DNA of 36,274 nucleotides from Lachnospiraceae bacterium (GCA_024680595.1 JAILCB010000027.1:1-36274), one strand, 5' to 3'. Numbered from the stretch's first letter, positions 1 to 9,965 are shown. The notes: generated from the sequence alone by a model not told the origin. Numbers and translations: made by a program.

Positions 1-609
1 TTCTTCATTTTCCCTGGATTCTTCATCTTCCAGGGCTTCTTCATCTGCCTTGCTTTCATCTGCCTTGGCTATATTCTCATCATAGCCTGTCTGACCAAAA
101 GCATTATCCACTTCCTGCTCCACGTCTTCGGAATATTCATCTTCAATCTCTACTGATTCATCTTCACTCTTTACATCTTCCGTCGTTTTGGCCGAATTTA
201 CCCCATCTTCCTGCACAATAGGTTTATGATTTTGAAAGTAAAATACAGCTGCGGCCACAAGGGCTAATGCTGCGATTATTAGAATTACCCCGCCTTTACC
301 GCCCTTACTCTTATTTATCTCTCCCCGGGCAGTATGTGATGAAGCGCCTATTCCCTGTTTTCCCCCGGCATTTCCGTCTCCTGCCGGTTTTTCTTTTGCA
401 CATACTACACTTTTCTCTCCCGGCACCTTGCTACCTGATATGCCACTGGCTTTCCCCGTATTTTCCTCTAAGGACAATGAATCTGAATGTTTCTGACTAT
501 CCTGTGATTCTGATGTCGCTGCGTCCAAAATCTCCACCTTGCTGCCGCAAGAGTCGCAAAACAAGGCATCATCAGCAAGGCTTGCGCCACAGTTTTCGCA
601 AAATTTCAT
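1..609 (-). CDS. Zinc-ribbon single-pass membrane protein, C-terminus cut by window edge
   Basis: Translating the reverse strand from ATG at 609 gives 203 codons without a stop, running off the window at base 1, so this is an N-terminal fragment absent from the ORF track. It opens with a four-cysteine zinc ribbon (CENCG ... CDSCG, residues 4-22). A polar, low-complexity linker of about 75 residues follows, then one hydrophobic helix (GVILIIAALALVAAAVFYF), then a very acidic stretch rich in Glu and Asp. The layout matches Gram-positive membrane proteins with a cytoplasmic zinc ribbon and an extracytoplasmic C-terminal domain, but that domain is not visible, so I assign no function. A GAGGAGG ribosome binding site lies 8-14 bases before the ATG, inside the end of the upstream gene. 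Only one base separates the two genes, so they are surely co-transcribed. Confidence 0.85.
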   Translation of the reverse strand, partial: MKFCENCGASLADDALFCDSCGSKVEILDAATSESQDSQKHSDSLSLEENTGKASGISGSKVPGEKSVVCAKEKPAGDGNAGGKQGIGASSHTARGEINKSKGGKGGVILIIAALALVAAAVFYFQNHKPIVQEDGVNSAKTTEDVKSEDESVEIEDEYSEDVEQEVDNAFGQTGYDENIAKADESKADEEALEDEESRENEE

Positions 610-610
610 A

Positions 611-1648
611 CTATGCCTCCTCAATACTCTTTCCACACTCTGGACAAAAGTTCTTTCCGAAGATCAGGTCAGCCCCACAATTCGGGCAGTTCTTTATGAG
701 TTTTTTCTTTTTAACCTCAGCTCCGCACCTTGAACAAAACGTATTTCCCTTGGTAATCTTCTCTCCACAAGCCGGGCAGGTATCCGGGGTTATCATTATA
801 ACCACTTCTTTACCGCATCCCGGACAGAATTTTGAGGTAGAACTGACCATACTTCCACAGGCTTCACACTTTACCTGTTTAAGAGACGAAATATATTCGG
901 CAACCGTCACCCCACTTTTGCCTACTTTAGAGACACGCCCTTTTATATTTTCTGCAAGAGATGGACCTTCGTCTTCCATTTTGTGTCCACATTTTGAACA
1001 AAACTTTTTCCCAAAGGCTACCGTATTGCCACAGCTCGGGCAGGTCCTCCCATTCTGCCCGGCCTTATCTGCATTCCGAAGTTCTGCAGCATTCTTCTTA
1101 AGTTCTGCAATGCCATTTGTCATCTTACCTGTGACATCCGATATCACAGATTTAACTCCCTCTTCCCTTATAGTACTGCCTGTCACCCCATATTCCCTCA
1201 TAACAGACACGACTATGATTCCTACAAAAATCAATATTTCCAGCCAGAAAAATATTTCAAACCTCGTCTCCCCTTTGACATGACCATAGCCGCCGTAATC
1301 TATATTGCTAGATCCAACTATTCCGGCCATTTTTAACGCTGTAACTATAATTCCCAACAAACTAGCCAGCGATCCACCTATGTAAAAAAAAGGTTTCTTC
1401 ACAGACTCGTGCTCAATCAATTCACCAATTATGGCGACAACCGGAAAAGCCATGGTTATATAACCAAGAACGCTTAGCATTAGGAATTGAAACCCAAGGT
1501 TTGTCATGGAAGCAGAACTCTCAGCATAATCCATATAACTTGACGATACAACATAAGTGCTCCATTTAAAGAACAGCAGCACCGTCGCCACAAAGCACAT
1601 GATGATCCTGGGGTCCTTTAATTTAGTTTTGATGTTGGAAGTATCCAT
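611..1648 (-). CDS. Four-TM membrane protein with four C-terminal zinc ribbons
   Basis: The protein has 345 residues when started at ATG 1648, which has AGAGGAG seven bases upstream; the longer ORF start at 1699 lacks such a site. The N-terminal half has four hydrophobic segments (IIMCFVATVLLFF, FLMLSVLGYITMAFPVVAII, GGSLASLLGIIVTAL, FWLEILIFVGIIVVSV). The C-terminal half carries four consecutive CxxC-x(11-12)-CxxC zinc ribbons (CPSCG/CSKCG, CEACG/CPGCG, CPACG/CSRCG, CPNCG/CPECG). Ribbons of this type are structural zinc sites and often mediate protein or nucleic-acid contacts; the family is otherwise uncharacterised to me. It is followed after one base by another zinc-ribbon membrane protein, so the pair probably forms a functional unit at the membrane. 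The product is unknown; membrane location and zinc binding are well supported. Confidence 0.85.
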   Translation of the reverse strand: MDTSNIKTKLKDPRIIMCFVATVLLFFKWSTYVVSSSYMDYAESSASMTNLGFQFLMLSVLGYITMAFPVVAIIGELIEHESVKKPFFYIGGSLASLLGIIVTALKMAGIVGSSNIDYGGYGHVKGETRFEIFFWLEILIFVGIIVVSVMREYGVTGSTIREEGVKSVISDVTGKMTNGIAELKKNAAELRNADKAGQNGRTCPSCGNTVAFGKKFCSKCGHKMEDEGPSLAENIKGRVSKVGKSGVTVAEYISSLKQVKCEACGSMVSSTSKFCPGCGKEVVIMITPDTCPACGEKITKGNTFCSRCGAEVKKKKLIKNCPNCGADLIFGKNFCPECGKSIEEA

Positions 1649-1672
1649 AGTTTTTCTCCTCTCTTTCAGGGC

Positions 1673-1697
1673 GAGCTGTAGCTTCCCTGTACAGCTC
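1673..1697 (-). repeat. Inverted repeat in the 5' leader of the zinc-ribbon operon
   Basis: GAGCTGTA (1673-1680) and TACAGCTC (1690-1697) form a perfect 8-bp stem with a 9-base loop. It lies about 25 bases upstream of the chosen start at 1648, just before its ribosome binding site. It could be an mRNA hairpin or an operator. No T-tract follows, so it is not a terminator. Confidence 0.4.
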
Positions 1698-1906
1698 ATC
1701 TTCGCTAAGCTGATCTAGGCTATGCAGCTCATTTATTGTTAACTAAACTTAGAATACCTCTCTTATCTGACACTCTATGTCGGAGTAAAAAATATTTCCC
1801 TCCTTGAAATCTTTTGTTTTACTATGTCATAATATGTCCTGCCTACCCTGTATGATTAAGCAGAAAACAGTATTTTTCAGATAGCTTTTTAAGGAGGGGA
1901 CTTACC

Positions 1907-2893
1907 ATGAACAGAAATATCGCAGATAAACACATAAAGACCGATCGCATAATGGAGCTCTTTTTCAGAGCCTTAAAAGGCGAAGCCCTCTCTGTTCAAA
2001 AACTATCCTTTGAATATAATGTCTCAACCAGAAGTATCACCCGTGACATAAATTCCCTTAAGGCTTTTCTTGCCGAACATTCTGATAACTTTGGATACAC
2101 TGAGCTGGAGTATTCCAGCACCAACCATTGCTACAGCCTTAGAATGGACAGCTTTCTCTCCAACAGGGAACTGCTGGCGATAACAAAGGTGCTCATTGGA
2201 AGTCGGGCCTTCAACAGCTCTGACCTTCTTGAACTGATCAGGAAACTAAAGATGAACACAACTGCCTCAGACAGGACAAAACTTGAAAAGCTTATCCACA
2301 AGGAAGTGTATCATTATGATGAGATCCACTCTGACTGCCAGAGTGTTATTGATAATCTTTGGAAACTGACGGAATGTATAGAAGCGAAAAACACGATAAC
2401 GATTTCTTATTATAAGATGAACCGAGATATGGTAAAACGCAAGCTTATGCCAGTATCTGTGCTGTTCAGCGAATACTATTTCTACCTAATCGGATATAAC
2501 TGTGAATCAGAAACTCCCAATACGCCGATATATTACCGAGTGGACAGAATATCTGAAATCACAGTCCACAGAGAAAACTACAAGCTCACCAAGGAGCAGA
2601 ATGTAGACGAGGGAATGCTGCGCAAAAAAAGCCAGTTCATGTGGCCGGGGCCTTCCCGCCGGATCCGCTTTGAGTTTACCGGCCCTTCCGTTCAGGCAGT
2701 TCTCGACAGAATCCCCACTGCCAGGGTTATTGAATACCAGGAGGGTAAATCCATAATCGAAGCCGAAGTATTTGGCACCGGGATTAAGATGTTTCTCTTA
2801 AGCCAGGGCTCCTGGGTAAAGGTTCTCTCTCCTGATGAGTTTGTAGAAGAGCTAAAGCTGGAGCTGGAGAAAATGAGGGGAATGTACGATTAA
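1907..2893 (+). CDS. HTH/WYL-domain transcriptional regulator (YafY-like)
   Basis: The protein has 328 residues. An N-terminal HTH_11-type winged helix-turn-helix (about residues 12-60, including SVQKLSFEYNVSTRSITRDI) is followed by a WYL-type ligand domain (about 130-230, with YYFYLIGYN and IYYRVDRISEI) and a C-terminal WCX-like segment. WYL regulators bind DNA through the HTH and are thought to sense small molecules or nucleic acids through the WYL fold. The start is an ATG with AAGGAGG nine bases upstream. The gene is divergent from the zinc-ribbon pair, with about 260 bases between the starts, so it may control that pair, itself, or genes elsewhere. That last point is inference, since no matching operator pair could be identified. 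Confidence 0.88.
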   Translation: MNRNIADKHIKTDRIMELFFRALKGEALSVQKLSFEYNVSTRSITRDINSLKAFLAEHSDNFGYTELEYSSTNHCYSLRMDSFLSNRELLAITKVLIGSRAFNSSDLLELIRKLKMNTTASDRTKLEKLIHKEVYHYDEIHSDCQSVIDNLWKLTECIEAKNTITISYYKMNRDMVKRKLMPVSVLFSEYYFYLIGYNCESETPNTPIYYRVDRISEITVHRENYKLTKEQNVDEGMLRKKSQFMWPGPSRRIRFEFTGPSVQAVLDRIPTARVIEYQEGKSIIEAEVFGTGIKMFLLSQGSWVKVLSPDEFVEELKLELEKMRGMYD

Positions 2894-2978
2894 ACTCTAA
2901 CTGAAAACGCCGGATTTACCCAAAAAGTCTCTCCTCCCATGTAGGTAAAATACCAAAAACACCCTCTTCCTTTTTTTA

Positions 2979-3038
2979 TTGACATAGATCCCTCTTTTTG
3001 TTAAACTACTCTGAAATTGAATCGGGGCTTGCTATAAT
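2979..3038 (+). promoter_or_regulatory. Candidate promoters for guaB
   Basis: Two sigma-A-like signals are visible. TTGACA (2979-2984) is followed by 17 bases and TAAACT (3002-3007). Further down is an extended -10 element, TGCTATAAT (3030-3038), without a good -35. The second would start transcription near 3045 and leave a leader of about 170 bases before guaB. Confidence 0.5.
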
Positions 3039-3057
3039 CCCACTCAATTAAAGCCTA

Positions 3058-4673
<1,616 letters not shown>

Positions 4674-4674
<1 letters not shown>

Positions 4675-5477
4675 TGGGATTGCTTTTAAAACGGGAATTA
4701 AAATCAATTTTCCGCAAAAAATCTACTTGGTTCTTTCTTCTGTCCATCGTTCTCGTGACCGTTGTCGCAAATCTGTCCATGATAATTTTCCGCAAATGGA
4801 TTTACGGCACTAGGGACGGAACTTTTTCCTACAATCTGATTATCTTCGCAGAGGGTTTTTTCTGGATTCCCTATTATTGCAGTATCTTCATTTCAGATAT
4901 AGCTTTTGGAAAGAAGTACCCCCTCCCCTCCGATTATTGGGGGCAGGGGGATGACAGAAGTACAGGAGGGAATGGGGAGCCCGACTCCCCCACGGCTACT
5001 CAGATTTATTTCAGTAAGCTATTGACGGCCTTTATTCTGCTCCTTATATTTGCGGTTTTTGCCGCAGGCGCTTTTCTACTCCTAACGCCGCTCATGCAGA
5101 TTCATGACGGCACCATCGACAGCTATGTAATCGATGATTTTCTGGAGTCAGTAAAAAATGCCCTACCTCTGTTTCTAGCGGGGATTTCCATGGCCAATAT
5201 GTTCCTATTCGGAACAAAGCAAAAGAAAAAGGCCTATTTGTTATTTGCAGTATTCGTAATTCTCCTGCCCAGGCTAATCATGTTTCTGGCAACGGACAGA
5301 ATTCGGATTCTTCCCTGCGTTTTTGCGTCTAAGTACCTAATCACGCCTCAATTCCAGGCCCTGCAGTTTTTCGCAACCCGGGATGTTCCAAAGGCCTATG
5401 TGACAGGACTGATTTATGTCCTCTTCTCCTCTGCCATCGGTCTGTCTCTTTACCGCAGGCAATGCAAGGAAACGTAA
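4674..5477 (+). CDS. ABC-2-type permease-like membrane protein (orphan)
   Basis: This 267-residue protein begins with a basic amphipathic segment (LLLKRELKSIFRKKSTW) and a membrane helix, as ABC-2 transporter permeases do. About six hydrophobic segments follow in all (FFLLSIVLVTVVANLSMIIF, FILLLIFAVFAAGAFLLL, AYLLFAVFVILLPRLIMFL and others). Between helices 2 and 3 lies a polar Gly/Asp-rich stretch (about residues 85-107) that looks inserted. Its ATG overlaps the guaB stop codon by one base and no clear ribosome binding site is seen, so translation probably depends on guaB. No ABC ATPase gene is nearby, so it is either an orphan permease using an ATPase from elsewhere or a membrane protein with another role. 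Assignment to ABC-2 rests on general appearance, not a decisive motif. Confidence 0.65.
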
Positions 5478-5506
5478 ACGGCTTAGATAGCGGGCGGATT
5501 CATCGC

Positions 5507-5597
5507 ATGTAATTTATGTAAACCGCTTTCTGATATGGCAGAATAGTTGGACAACTAAGCATCAGCCCAGATTTACCGTATGTGATTTATGTAAACC
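5507..5597 (+). repeat. Direct repeats of an 18-bp motif, 73 bp apart
   Basis: ATGTAATTTATGTAAACC (5507-5524) and ATGTGATTTATGTAAACC (5580-5597) differ at one base and start 73 bp apart, close to seven DNA turns. They lie in the gap upstream of the VanZ-like gene. The core TTATGTAAACC occurs again on the minus strand at 9974-9984. They could be operators; the core also resembles the XerD half of Firmicute dif sites as I remember it. Confidence 0.5.
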
Positions 5598-5654
5598 ATG
5601 TATTTAGAATGTGCTACATTTTTTGATTATATAGATGAAAGATGATTTGTTGTT

Positions 5655-6155
5655 GTGAAGGATAATACTCTTCAGAAAAAATGTTTGGCGGCCTTGCCGG
5701 CCGTCATTCTTATGTGCGGGATTTTTTTCTTTTCCTCCAGGGAAGCAATAGAGTCCTCCCAAAGCAGTATGACAGTTTCTATGTACCTGGTAGAAGCTGC
5801 AGACCAAATTGGCGGATGGAGTCTGACTCCCGAGCAGGCCCGGCATCTGGCGGCCCTCATAGAGGGTCCTATCCGGAAATGTGCACATGTGATTGAATAC
5901 ACATTGCTCTCCTGCGCGGTCTACATCATGTTCATCCCCTGGTTTAGGGATGGAATTAAAAGATATTTTGCCACCCTCCTAGTCAGCATCCTATATGCCG
6001 CCAGCGATGAAATCCACCAGCTCTTTGTAAATGGCCGGTCCGGCAGCTTCCGGGATGTCTGTGTAGACGCTGTCGGCGTAACGGCAGGTGCCATGTTTAT
6101 GCTGGTTCTACAACACCTAAAAGAAAGAAAAAGGCACAGAACAGACTGCGGTTGA
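5655..6155 (+). CDS. VanZ-like membrane protein 1
   Basis: This small membrane protein has 166 residues, usual for the VanZ family. It shows an N-terminal helix ending in FFFSS, the KCAHVIEYTLLSC segment and the signature DEIHQLFVNGRSGSFRDV, followed by a last helix (VGVTAGAMFMLVL). VanZ-like proteins are linked to low-level teicoplanin resistance and cell-envelope functions, but most genomic copies have no known role and no vanHAX genes are present here. The start is a GTG at 5655, since an in-frame stop lies at 5643 and there is no nearby ATG. A seven-codon mini-ORF (ATG at 5635) overlaps this start through GTGA and may couple translation. The last ten codons are repeated downstream (6194-6225). 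Confidence 0.88.
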   Translation: MKDNTLQKKCLAALPAVILMCGIFFFSSREAIESSQSSMTVSMYLVEAADQIGGWSLTPEQARHLAALIEGPIRKCAHVIEYTLLSCAVYIMFIPWFRDGIKRYFATLLVSILYAASDEIHQLFVNGRSGSFRDVCVDAVGVTAGAMFMLVLQHLKERKRHRTDCG

Positions 6156-6225
6156 CACTCATTGGTTGTAATTAAACATAATTTTACTAATGCAGAAAAG
6201 GCACAGTGAAACGGACTGCGGTTGA
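6126..6225 (+). repeat. Duplicated 3' end of the VanZ-like gene
   Basis: The end of the gene, from AGAAAAAGGCACAG through GACTGCGGTTGA (6126-6155, stop included), recurs at 6194-6225 with a small internal insertion. Blocks of 11 and 12 bases are identical. The offset is about 70 bp. Confidence 0.75.
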
Positions 6226-6352
6226 AACGGCTTGATTTCTTTGCATTTTAGGCGTATGATGACCGCGGTTTTTATTTTTGTAATAATTGACTCTAAGTTT
6301 ATAGAATATGAGGTTATTTATGATGTTTGAGCCTTTAGGAAGGAGAATACGA

Positions 6353-7222
6353 ATGCAGCTGGGGAGAAATGAGCCCTGTTGGTGTGGAAGCGGAAAGAAA
6401 TACAAGAACTGCCATTTGGCCTTTGACCAGAAGATTGGTTCCATAAAGGATCAGGGGCATGTGGTCCCGTCTCATGTAATGATCAAGACAGAGGAGCAGA
6501 TTGCCGGAATTCGGGAAAGCGGAAAGATTAATACGGCCATTCTGGACTATGTGGCTAGCAAGATTAGACCCGGCATATCCACCCAGGAAATTGACAACTG
6601 GGTAGCGGCCAAGACCAAGGAGTATGGGGCAATTGCGGCCCCTCTGAATTATGAGGGCTTCCCAAAAAGTGTCTGTACCTCTATTAATGACCAGGTCTGT
6701 CACGGAATTCCCTCCCCCTATGACATTCTGAAAAGCGGCGATATTATTAATGTAGACTGCACCACCATTTATAACGGCTATTATGCAGATGCCTCCCGCA
6801 TGTTCCTGATTGGTAATGTGGATCCCAAGGCCAAACAGCTGGTAGAGGATGTTTACGAGGCCGTGCAGATAGGCCTGCGCGAAGTAAAGCCCTGGCGTTT
6901 CCTTGGCGATATGGGTTCTGCCATTAATGAATTCTGTAAATCAAAGGGCTATTCAGTTGTGGTAGAAATCGGCGGTCACGGCTGTGGCATCGATTTTCAC
7001 GAAGAACCCTGGGTCAGCTATACCTCCAAGCCCGGAACCGAAATGCTTATGGTTCCCGGCATGTCTTTTACCATTGAGCCCATGGTTAATATGGGCCGGC
7101 ATGACATTTATACAGATGCCGACAATAACTGGACGGTATATACCGAGGACGGCTCCTTATCCGCCCAATGGGAAATCCACGTAGTTGTCACGGAGGACGG
7201 AGCGGAGGTACTCTCCTACTAA
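6353..7222 (+). CDS. map: Methionine aminopeptidase with N-terminal SEC-C zinc motif
   Basis: The enzyme removes the initiator methionine from new proteins in the cytoplasm. The product has 289 residues. It begins with a SEC-C-type zinc motif (GRNEPCWCGSGKKYKNCH, about residues 4-21), a common extension in Clostridia that may help ribosome docking. The pita-bread catalytic domain follows, with the metal ligands visible in order: Asp in NVDCT, Asp in YYADASRMF, His in GGHGCG, Glu in FTIEPM and Glu in QWEIHV. The track start at 6308 is replaced by the ATG at 6353, which has AAGGAG eight bases upstream and puts the SEC-C motif at the very N-terminus. asnA follows after 22 bases, so the two form an operon. 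Confidence 0.96.
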   Translation: MQLGRNEPCWCGSGKKYKNCHLAFDQKIGSIKDQGHVVPSHVMIKTEEQIAGIRESGKINTAILDYVASKIRPGISTQEIDNWVAAKTKEYGAIAAPLNYEGFPKSVCTSINDQVCHGIPSPYDILKSGDIINVDCTTIYNGYYADASRMFLIGNVDPKAKQLVEDVYEAVQIGLREVKPWRFLGDMGSAINEFCKSKGYSVVVEIGGHGCGIDFHEEPWVSYTSKPGTEMLMVPGMSFTIEPMVNMGRHDIYTDADNNWTVYTEDGSLSAQWEIHVVVTEDGAEVLSY

Positions 7223-7244
7223 TAATCTAGAAAGGCGTAAATTC

Positions 7245-8252
7245 ATGAGTATTGTTATTCCTCAGAACTATGAGAACAAAATGGACGTAATCGAAACCCA
7301 GCTGGCTATAAAGTCCGTGAAGGACTATTTCGAGCGGGCTCTGGCAGAGGAGCTGAATCTGACCCGTGTATCGGCCCCCCTTTTCGTCCTGCCCGAATCA
7401 GGCTTAAACGACTATCTAAACGGCACAGAACGCCCTGTCAGCTTCGGTATCCGGGAGCAGGATGATAAAAGGGCTGAAATCGTCCAATCTCTTGCAAAAT
7501 GGAAACGTTTTGCCCTAAAGAAATACGGATTCAGTTCCGGAACCGGTCTCTATACCGATATGACAGCCATCCGCCGGGATGAGGATACGGATAATCTCCA
7601 CTCCATCTATGTGGACCAATGGGACTGGGAGCGGATTATTGAGAAGAATGAGCGGAATTATAACACCCTGGTGGAAATGGTGAATCTGGTCTATGCGGCT
7701 CTTCAAAGGACAGAGCTTTTTCTGGCCATGAGATATGATTTTCTGGAACCTGTTCTGCCCCATGATATCACCTTTGTGAGCTCACAGGAGCTGGAGGATC
7801 TCTATCCCGACAAGACTCCAAAGGAGCGTGAATATGAGTTCTGCAAGCTTCATGGCTCAATCTTTGTATCCCAAATAGGTGATGTCCTGAAGAGTGGGGA
7901 AAAGCATGACGGCCGGTCTCCTGACTACGATGACTGGACCCTGAACGGAGATATTATCGTATATTACCCTGTCCTGGACTGTGCTCTGGAGCTGTCCTCC
8001 ATGGGAATCCGAGTGGACGAGAAGGCCCTGGCTGAACAGCTAAAGAAGGCCGGCTGTGAGGAGAGACGGGAACTGGAATTCCAGAAGATGCTCCTTGCGG
8101 GAGAGCTTCCCTATACCGTGGGAGGCGGAATCGGCCAGTCCAGAATCTGCCTCTATTTCCTGCATAAAGCCCACATCGGCGAGGTTCAGTCCTCCATCTG
8201 GCTGGACGAGGACCGGCAGACCGCCGCGGACCACGGCATTTCCTTACTGTAA
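7245..8252 (+). CDS. asnA: Aspartate-ammonia ligase (asparagine synthetase A)
   Basis: AsnA makes asparagine from aspartate, ammonia and ATP (to AMP and PPi) in the cytoplasm and is related to class II aminoacyl-tRNA synthetases. The product has 335 residues, the normal length. Recognisable segments are ETQLAIKSVKDYFE at the start, RPVSFGIREQD, LYTDMTAIRRDED, HSIYVDQWDWE, and the C-terminal GGGIGQSRICLYFLHKAHIGEVQ, which corresponds to motif 3 with its ATP-binding arginine. The track start at 7185 overlaps map; the ATG at 7245 has AAAGG upstream and gives the standard N-terminus. It is the second gene of the map-asnA operon. The last eight codons and stop are echoed twice downstream. Confidence 0.96.
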   Translation: MSIVIPQNYENKMDVIETQLAIKSVKDYFERALAEELNLTRVSAPLFVLPESGLNDYLNGTERPVSFGIREQDDKRAEIVQSLAKWKRFALKKYGFSSGTGLYTDMTAIRRDEDTDNLHSIYVDQWDWERIIEKNERNYNTLVEMVNLVYAALQRTELFLAMRYDFLEPVLPHDITFVSSQELEDLYPDKTPKEREYEFCKLHGSIFVSQIGDVLKSGEKHDGRSPDYDDWTLNGDIIVYYPVLDCALELSSMGIRVDEKALAEQLKKAGCEERRELEFQKMLLAGELPYTVGGGIGQSRICLYFLHKAHIGEVQSSIWLDEDRQTAADHGISLL

Positions 8253-8382
8253 GGCATTTGCAGGACCAGCCTTACGGAATACCGCAGGTCATAGCATTCA
8301 CTGACTGTAAGGCATTGCAGGACCTTTCTTTTCGGTCACTGCAGATTACGGCATTCGCTGACTGAAAGGAAATTGCAGGACT
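8224..8382 (+). repeat. Three-copy decayed tandem repeat spanning the asnA stop codon
   Basis: Copy 1 (8224-8267) contains the last codons and stop of asnA (ACTGTAAGGCATTTGCAGG). Copies 2 (8281-8324) and 3 (8338-8382) repeat it with the period 57-58 bp; shared blocks include CTGACTG, AAGGCATTGCAGGACC and GGCATTC. Copy 3 has lost the stop (CTGAAAGG). Confidence 0.75.
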
Positions 8383-8466
8383 AGACTTCACAAGAAATTT
8401 TCAGATCATAAAAGGGACCCTTGCCATTAGTGGGTGCAACTTAAGGATTTCATTATCCCGGAAATT

Positions 8467-8507
8467 ACGGCATAGTCGTGAAATGCGGCTATGCCGTTTT
8501 CTTTTTC
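8467..8507 (+). terminator. Intrinsic terminator downstream of asnA
   Basis: ACGGCATAG (8467-8475) pairs with CTATGCCGT (8489-8497) over nine base pairs with a 13-base loop and is followed by TTTCTTTTTCTG. Orientation is plus, so it would end map-asnA transcripts about 220 bases after the asnA stop. The weak spot is the fairly long loop. Confidence 0.6.
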
Positions 8508-8932
8508 TGCTCAGGCGTCGGCGGTGTAAGCTCACCGAAGCAATTCCAAACGATGCGGATGTGCTGAAAAATGTCGTAAGTCTCCTGATAGATGATCGCC
8601 TCATAGGAGTTGTTTTGCAAGGTGAATACTTTGCACCCCTTTTGGCCGTCCGATTCCTTGATAGATGGGAACCTTGTTCAACCCAGCTTATCACTGAGGG
8701 CAAATGCCTGAGCCATTTTATTCTGTGCTTCCCGATTCAAACCACAAGTGGCAGCGATGTATCTCCATTGGCTCTTTATAGTCGTGAATATTTTTTGTGC
8801 TCCACTCTCAGCTTCTTCCCACGTCAGTCCAAAGAAAGAAGCTACCTCAAAAGCTAAATCCAGATCAATTCCGGAATCATCCATGGGCATCAATACAGAC
8901 CAGGCCGGCTGCTTAACCGGAAATCCTTTCAC
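8489..8932 (-). pseudogene. Remnant of a HipA-type kinase (C-terminal part)
   Basis: The 84-codon ORF 8678-8932 reads like the C-terminal tail of HipA-family serine/threonine kinases: DLAFEVASFFGLTWEEAE, then a tryptophan helix (IKSQWRYIAATCGLNRE), then KMAQAFAL. Full HipA proteins are about 300-440 residues and carry the kinase core upstream. Here the upstream DNA is the CPBP gene, so the kinase core is missing. After an in-frame TGA at 8678-8680 the same frame stays open for about 60 more codons (KGCKVFTLQNNSYEAIIYQE ...) to TAG at 8489, which looks like coding sequence I cannot name. No antitoxin (HipB) gene is nearby. I read the block as a dead toxin-antitoxin remnant. The family call rests on tail similarity judged by eye. 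Confidence 0.5.
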
Positions 8933-8936
8933 TGCA

Positions 8937-9560
8937 TTATACGCTCCCGGGAAAAATCGGCTTCTCCGGCCTTACGCTGTGCACGTTTTTCATGTCCTTC
9001 ATTTGAAGCAGGATAAGAACCGTGCCAGCCAGCCCCAGTGCACAGGCTATGAGCTTCTGCCTCATATCCTGCAGAATGTCAAATCCCATCAAGGAAGCAA
9101 TTAAATAGACAAATCCATTGGCAAATCCGTGAAATAGGATGGGAGCCAAAATCGAATCACACTTCCAATAAACATAGCATAATAGCAGGCCGGATAGAAA
9201 AGCATATACAAATTGCAGGGCATTACCGTGATAAATCCCAAAAACCAGGGATGACCCGACTCCGGCCGCCACCGCACTGACATATATCCTTAATCTGCCA
9301 AAGAGGAGAAAGCGAAACAAAAATTCCTCTATTATGGGTATGCCGATACCGTATATTAGAATGCCTATTAAAAGCGGATAGCGAAACATTACCGGACGTA
9401 TTTCTGCCTGATAGCGGGGAAACCACTGGGCAAGGGGCAGAATTTCCAGAAGGGAATTCAGGAAAAGAGCATAGAATAAACCCAGGGGGCCGGACATGAT
9501 GATGCCCCTGTGCCTATAGAGCCAGCTTTTCTTTAGATTCTTCTTTCTATCCTCAATCAT
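8937..9560 (-). CDS. CPBP-family intramembrane glutamic protease
   Basis: This is a 207-residue multi-pass membrane protein with the three CPBP (Abi/Rce1-like) motifs: EEFLFR (about residue 78) for the catalytic glutamates and arginine, FGIYHGN for the second histidine, and HGFANG for the third. The hydrophobic segments are GPLGLFYALFLNSLLEILPL, YPLLIGILIYGIGIPII, VSAVAAGVGSSLVFGIY, FVYAFLSGLLLCYVYW and LAPILFHGFANGFVYLIA. Such proteases process prenylated proteins in eukaryotes; in Firmicutes they are linked to bacteriocin immunity or envelope functions, and the substrate here is unknown. The ATG at 9560 has only a weak GGAT site upstream. The gene lies downstream of addA beyond a 350-bp repeat array. 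Confidence 0.85.
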   Translation of the reverse strand: MIEDRKKNLKKSWLYRHRGIIMSGPLGLFYALFLNSLLEILPLAQWFPRYQAEIRPVMFRYPLLIGILIYGIGIPIIEEFLFRFLLFGRLRIYVSAVAAGVGSSLVFGIYHGNALQFVYAFLSGLLLCYVYWKCDSILAPILFHGFANGFVYLIASLMGFDILQDMRQKLIACALGLAGTVLILLQMKDMKNVHSVRPEKPIFPGSV

Positions 9561-9611
9561 AATAAACTGTATTCATCCTTATCTTTAATCAACCATAATG
9601 CCTGACCCATA

Positions 9612-9965
9612 AAAGCACATGAAGCATCAACAAAACGGCAGGCTTCTAACTGATCCCTGACGGAACTAATGGATCATGAAAACTTGAAGCATCAATAAAA
9701 CGACAGGCTTCTAACTGATCCCTGACGGAACTGATGGATCATGAAAACGAGAAGCATCAACAAAACGGCAGGCTTCTAAGCACGGCTTTGATAGATCTAA
9801 TGGCCCACAAAAGAATAATTAGCATCAGCAAAATCACAGGCTTCTACCGCGGCTTTGATAGATCTAATGGCCCACAAAAGAATAATTAGCATCAGCAAAA
9901 TCACAGGCTTCTACCGCGGCCTTGATGAATCTAATGGCCCCTGAAAGTAGATTTAGCATCCATAT
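9612..9965 (-). repeat. Five- to six-copy tandem repeat (65-68 bp) between addA and the CPBP gene
   Basis: Units begin near 9621, 9686, 9751, 9819, 9886 and 9953. The first three are 65-bp units with GAAGCATCAACAAAACGGC and CTGATCCCTGACGGAACT. The next are a 67-68-bp variant with AATTAGCATCAGCAAAATCA and GATAGATCTAATGGCCC, two copies nearly identical. Each 65-bp unit has GAAGC ... GCTTC arms that could pair. Unlike other arrays here, it does not visibly include the end of the neighbouring gene. Confidence 0.85.

Noticed and set aside
267-1283. 338-residue plus-strand ORF
   Set aside because: It is the antisense shadow of the zinc-ribbon genes; composition is unlike a protein and it has no ribosome binding site.
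8401-8703. 100-residue Arg/Ser-rich minus-strand ORF
   Set aside because: Composition is typical of an out-of-frame reading; the other minus frame here is the protein-like one continuing the HipA remnant.
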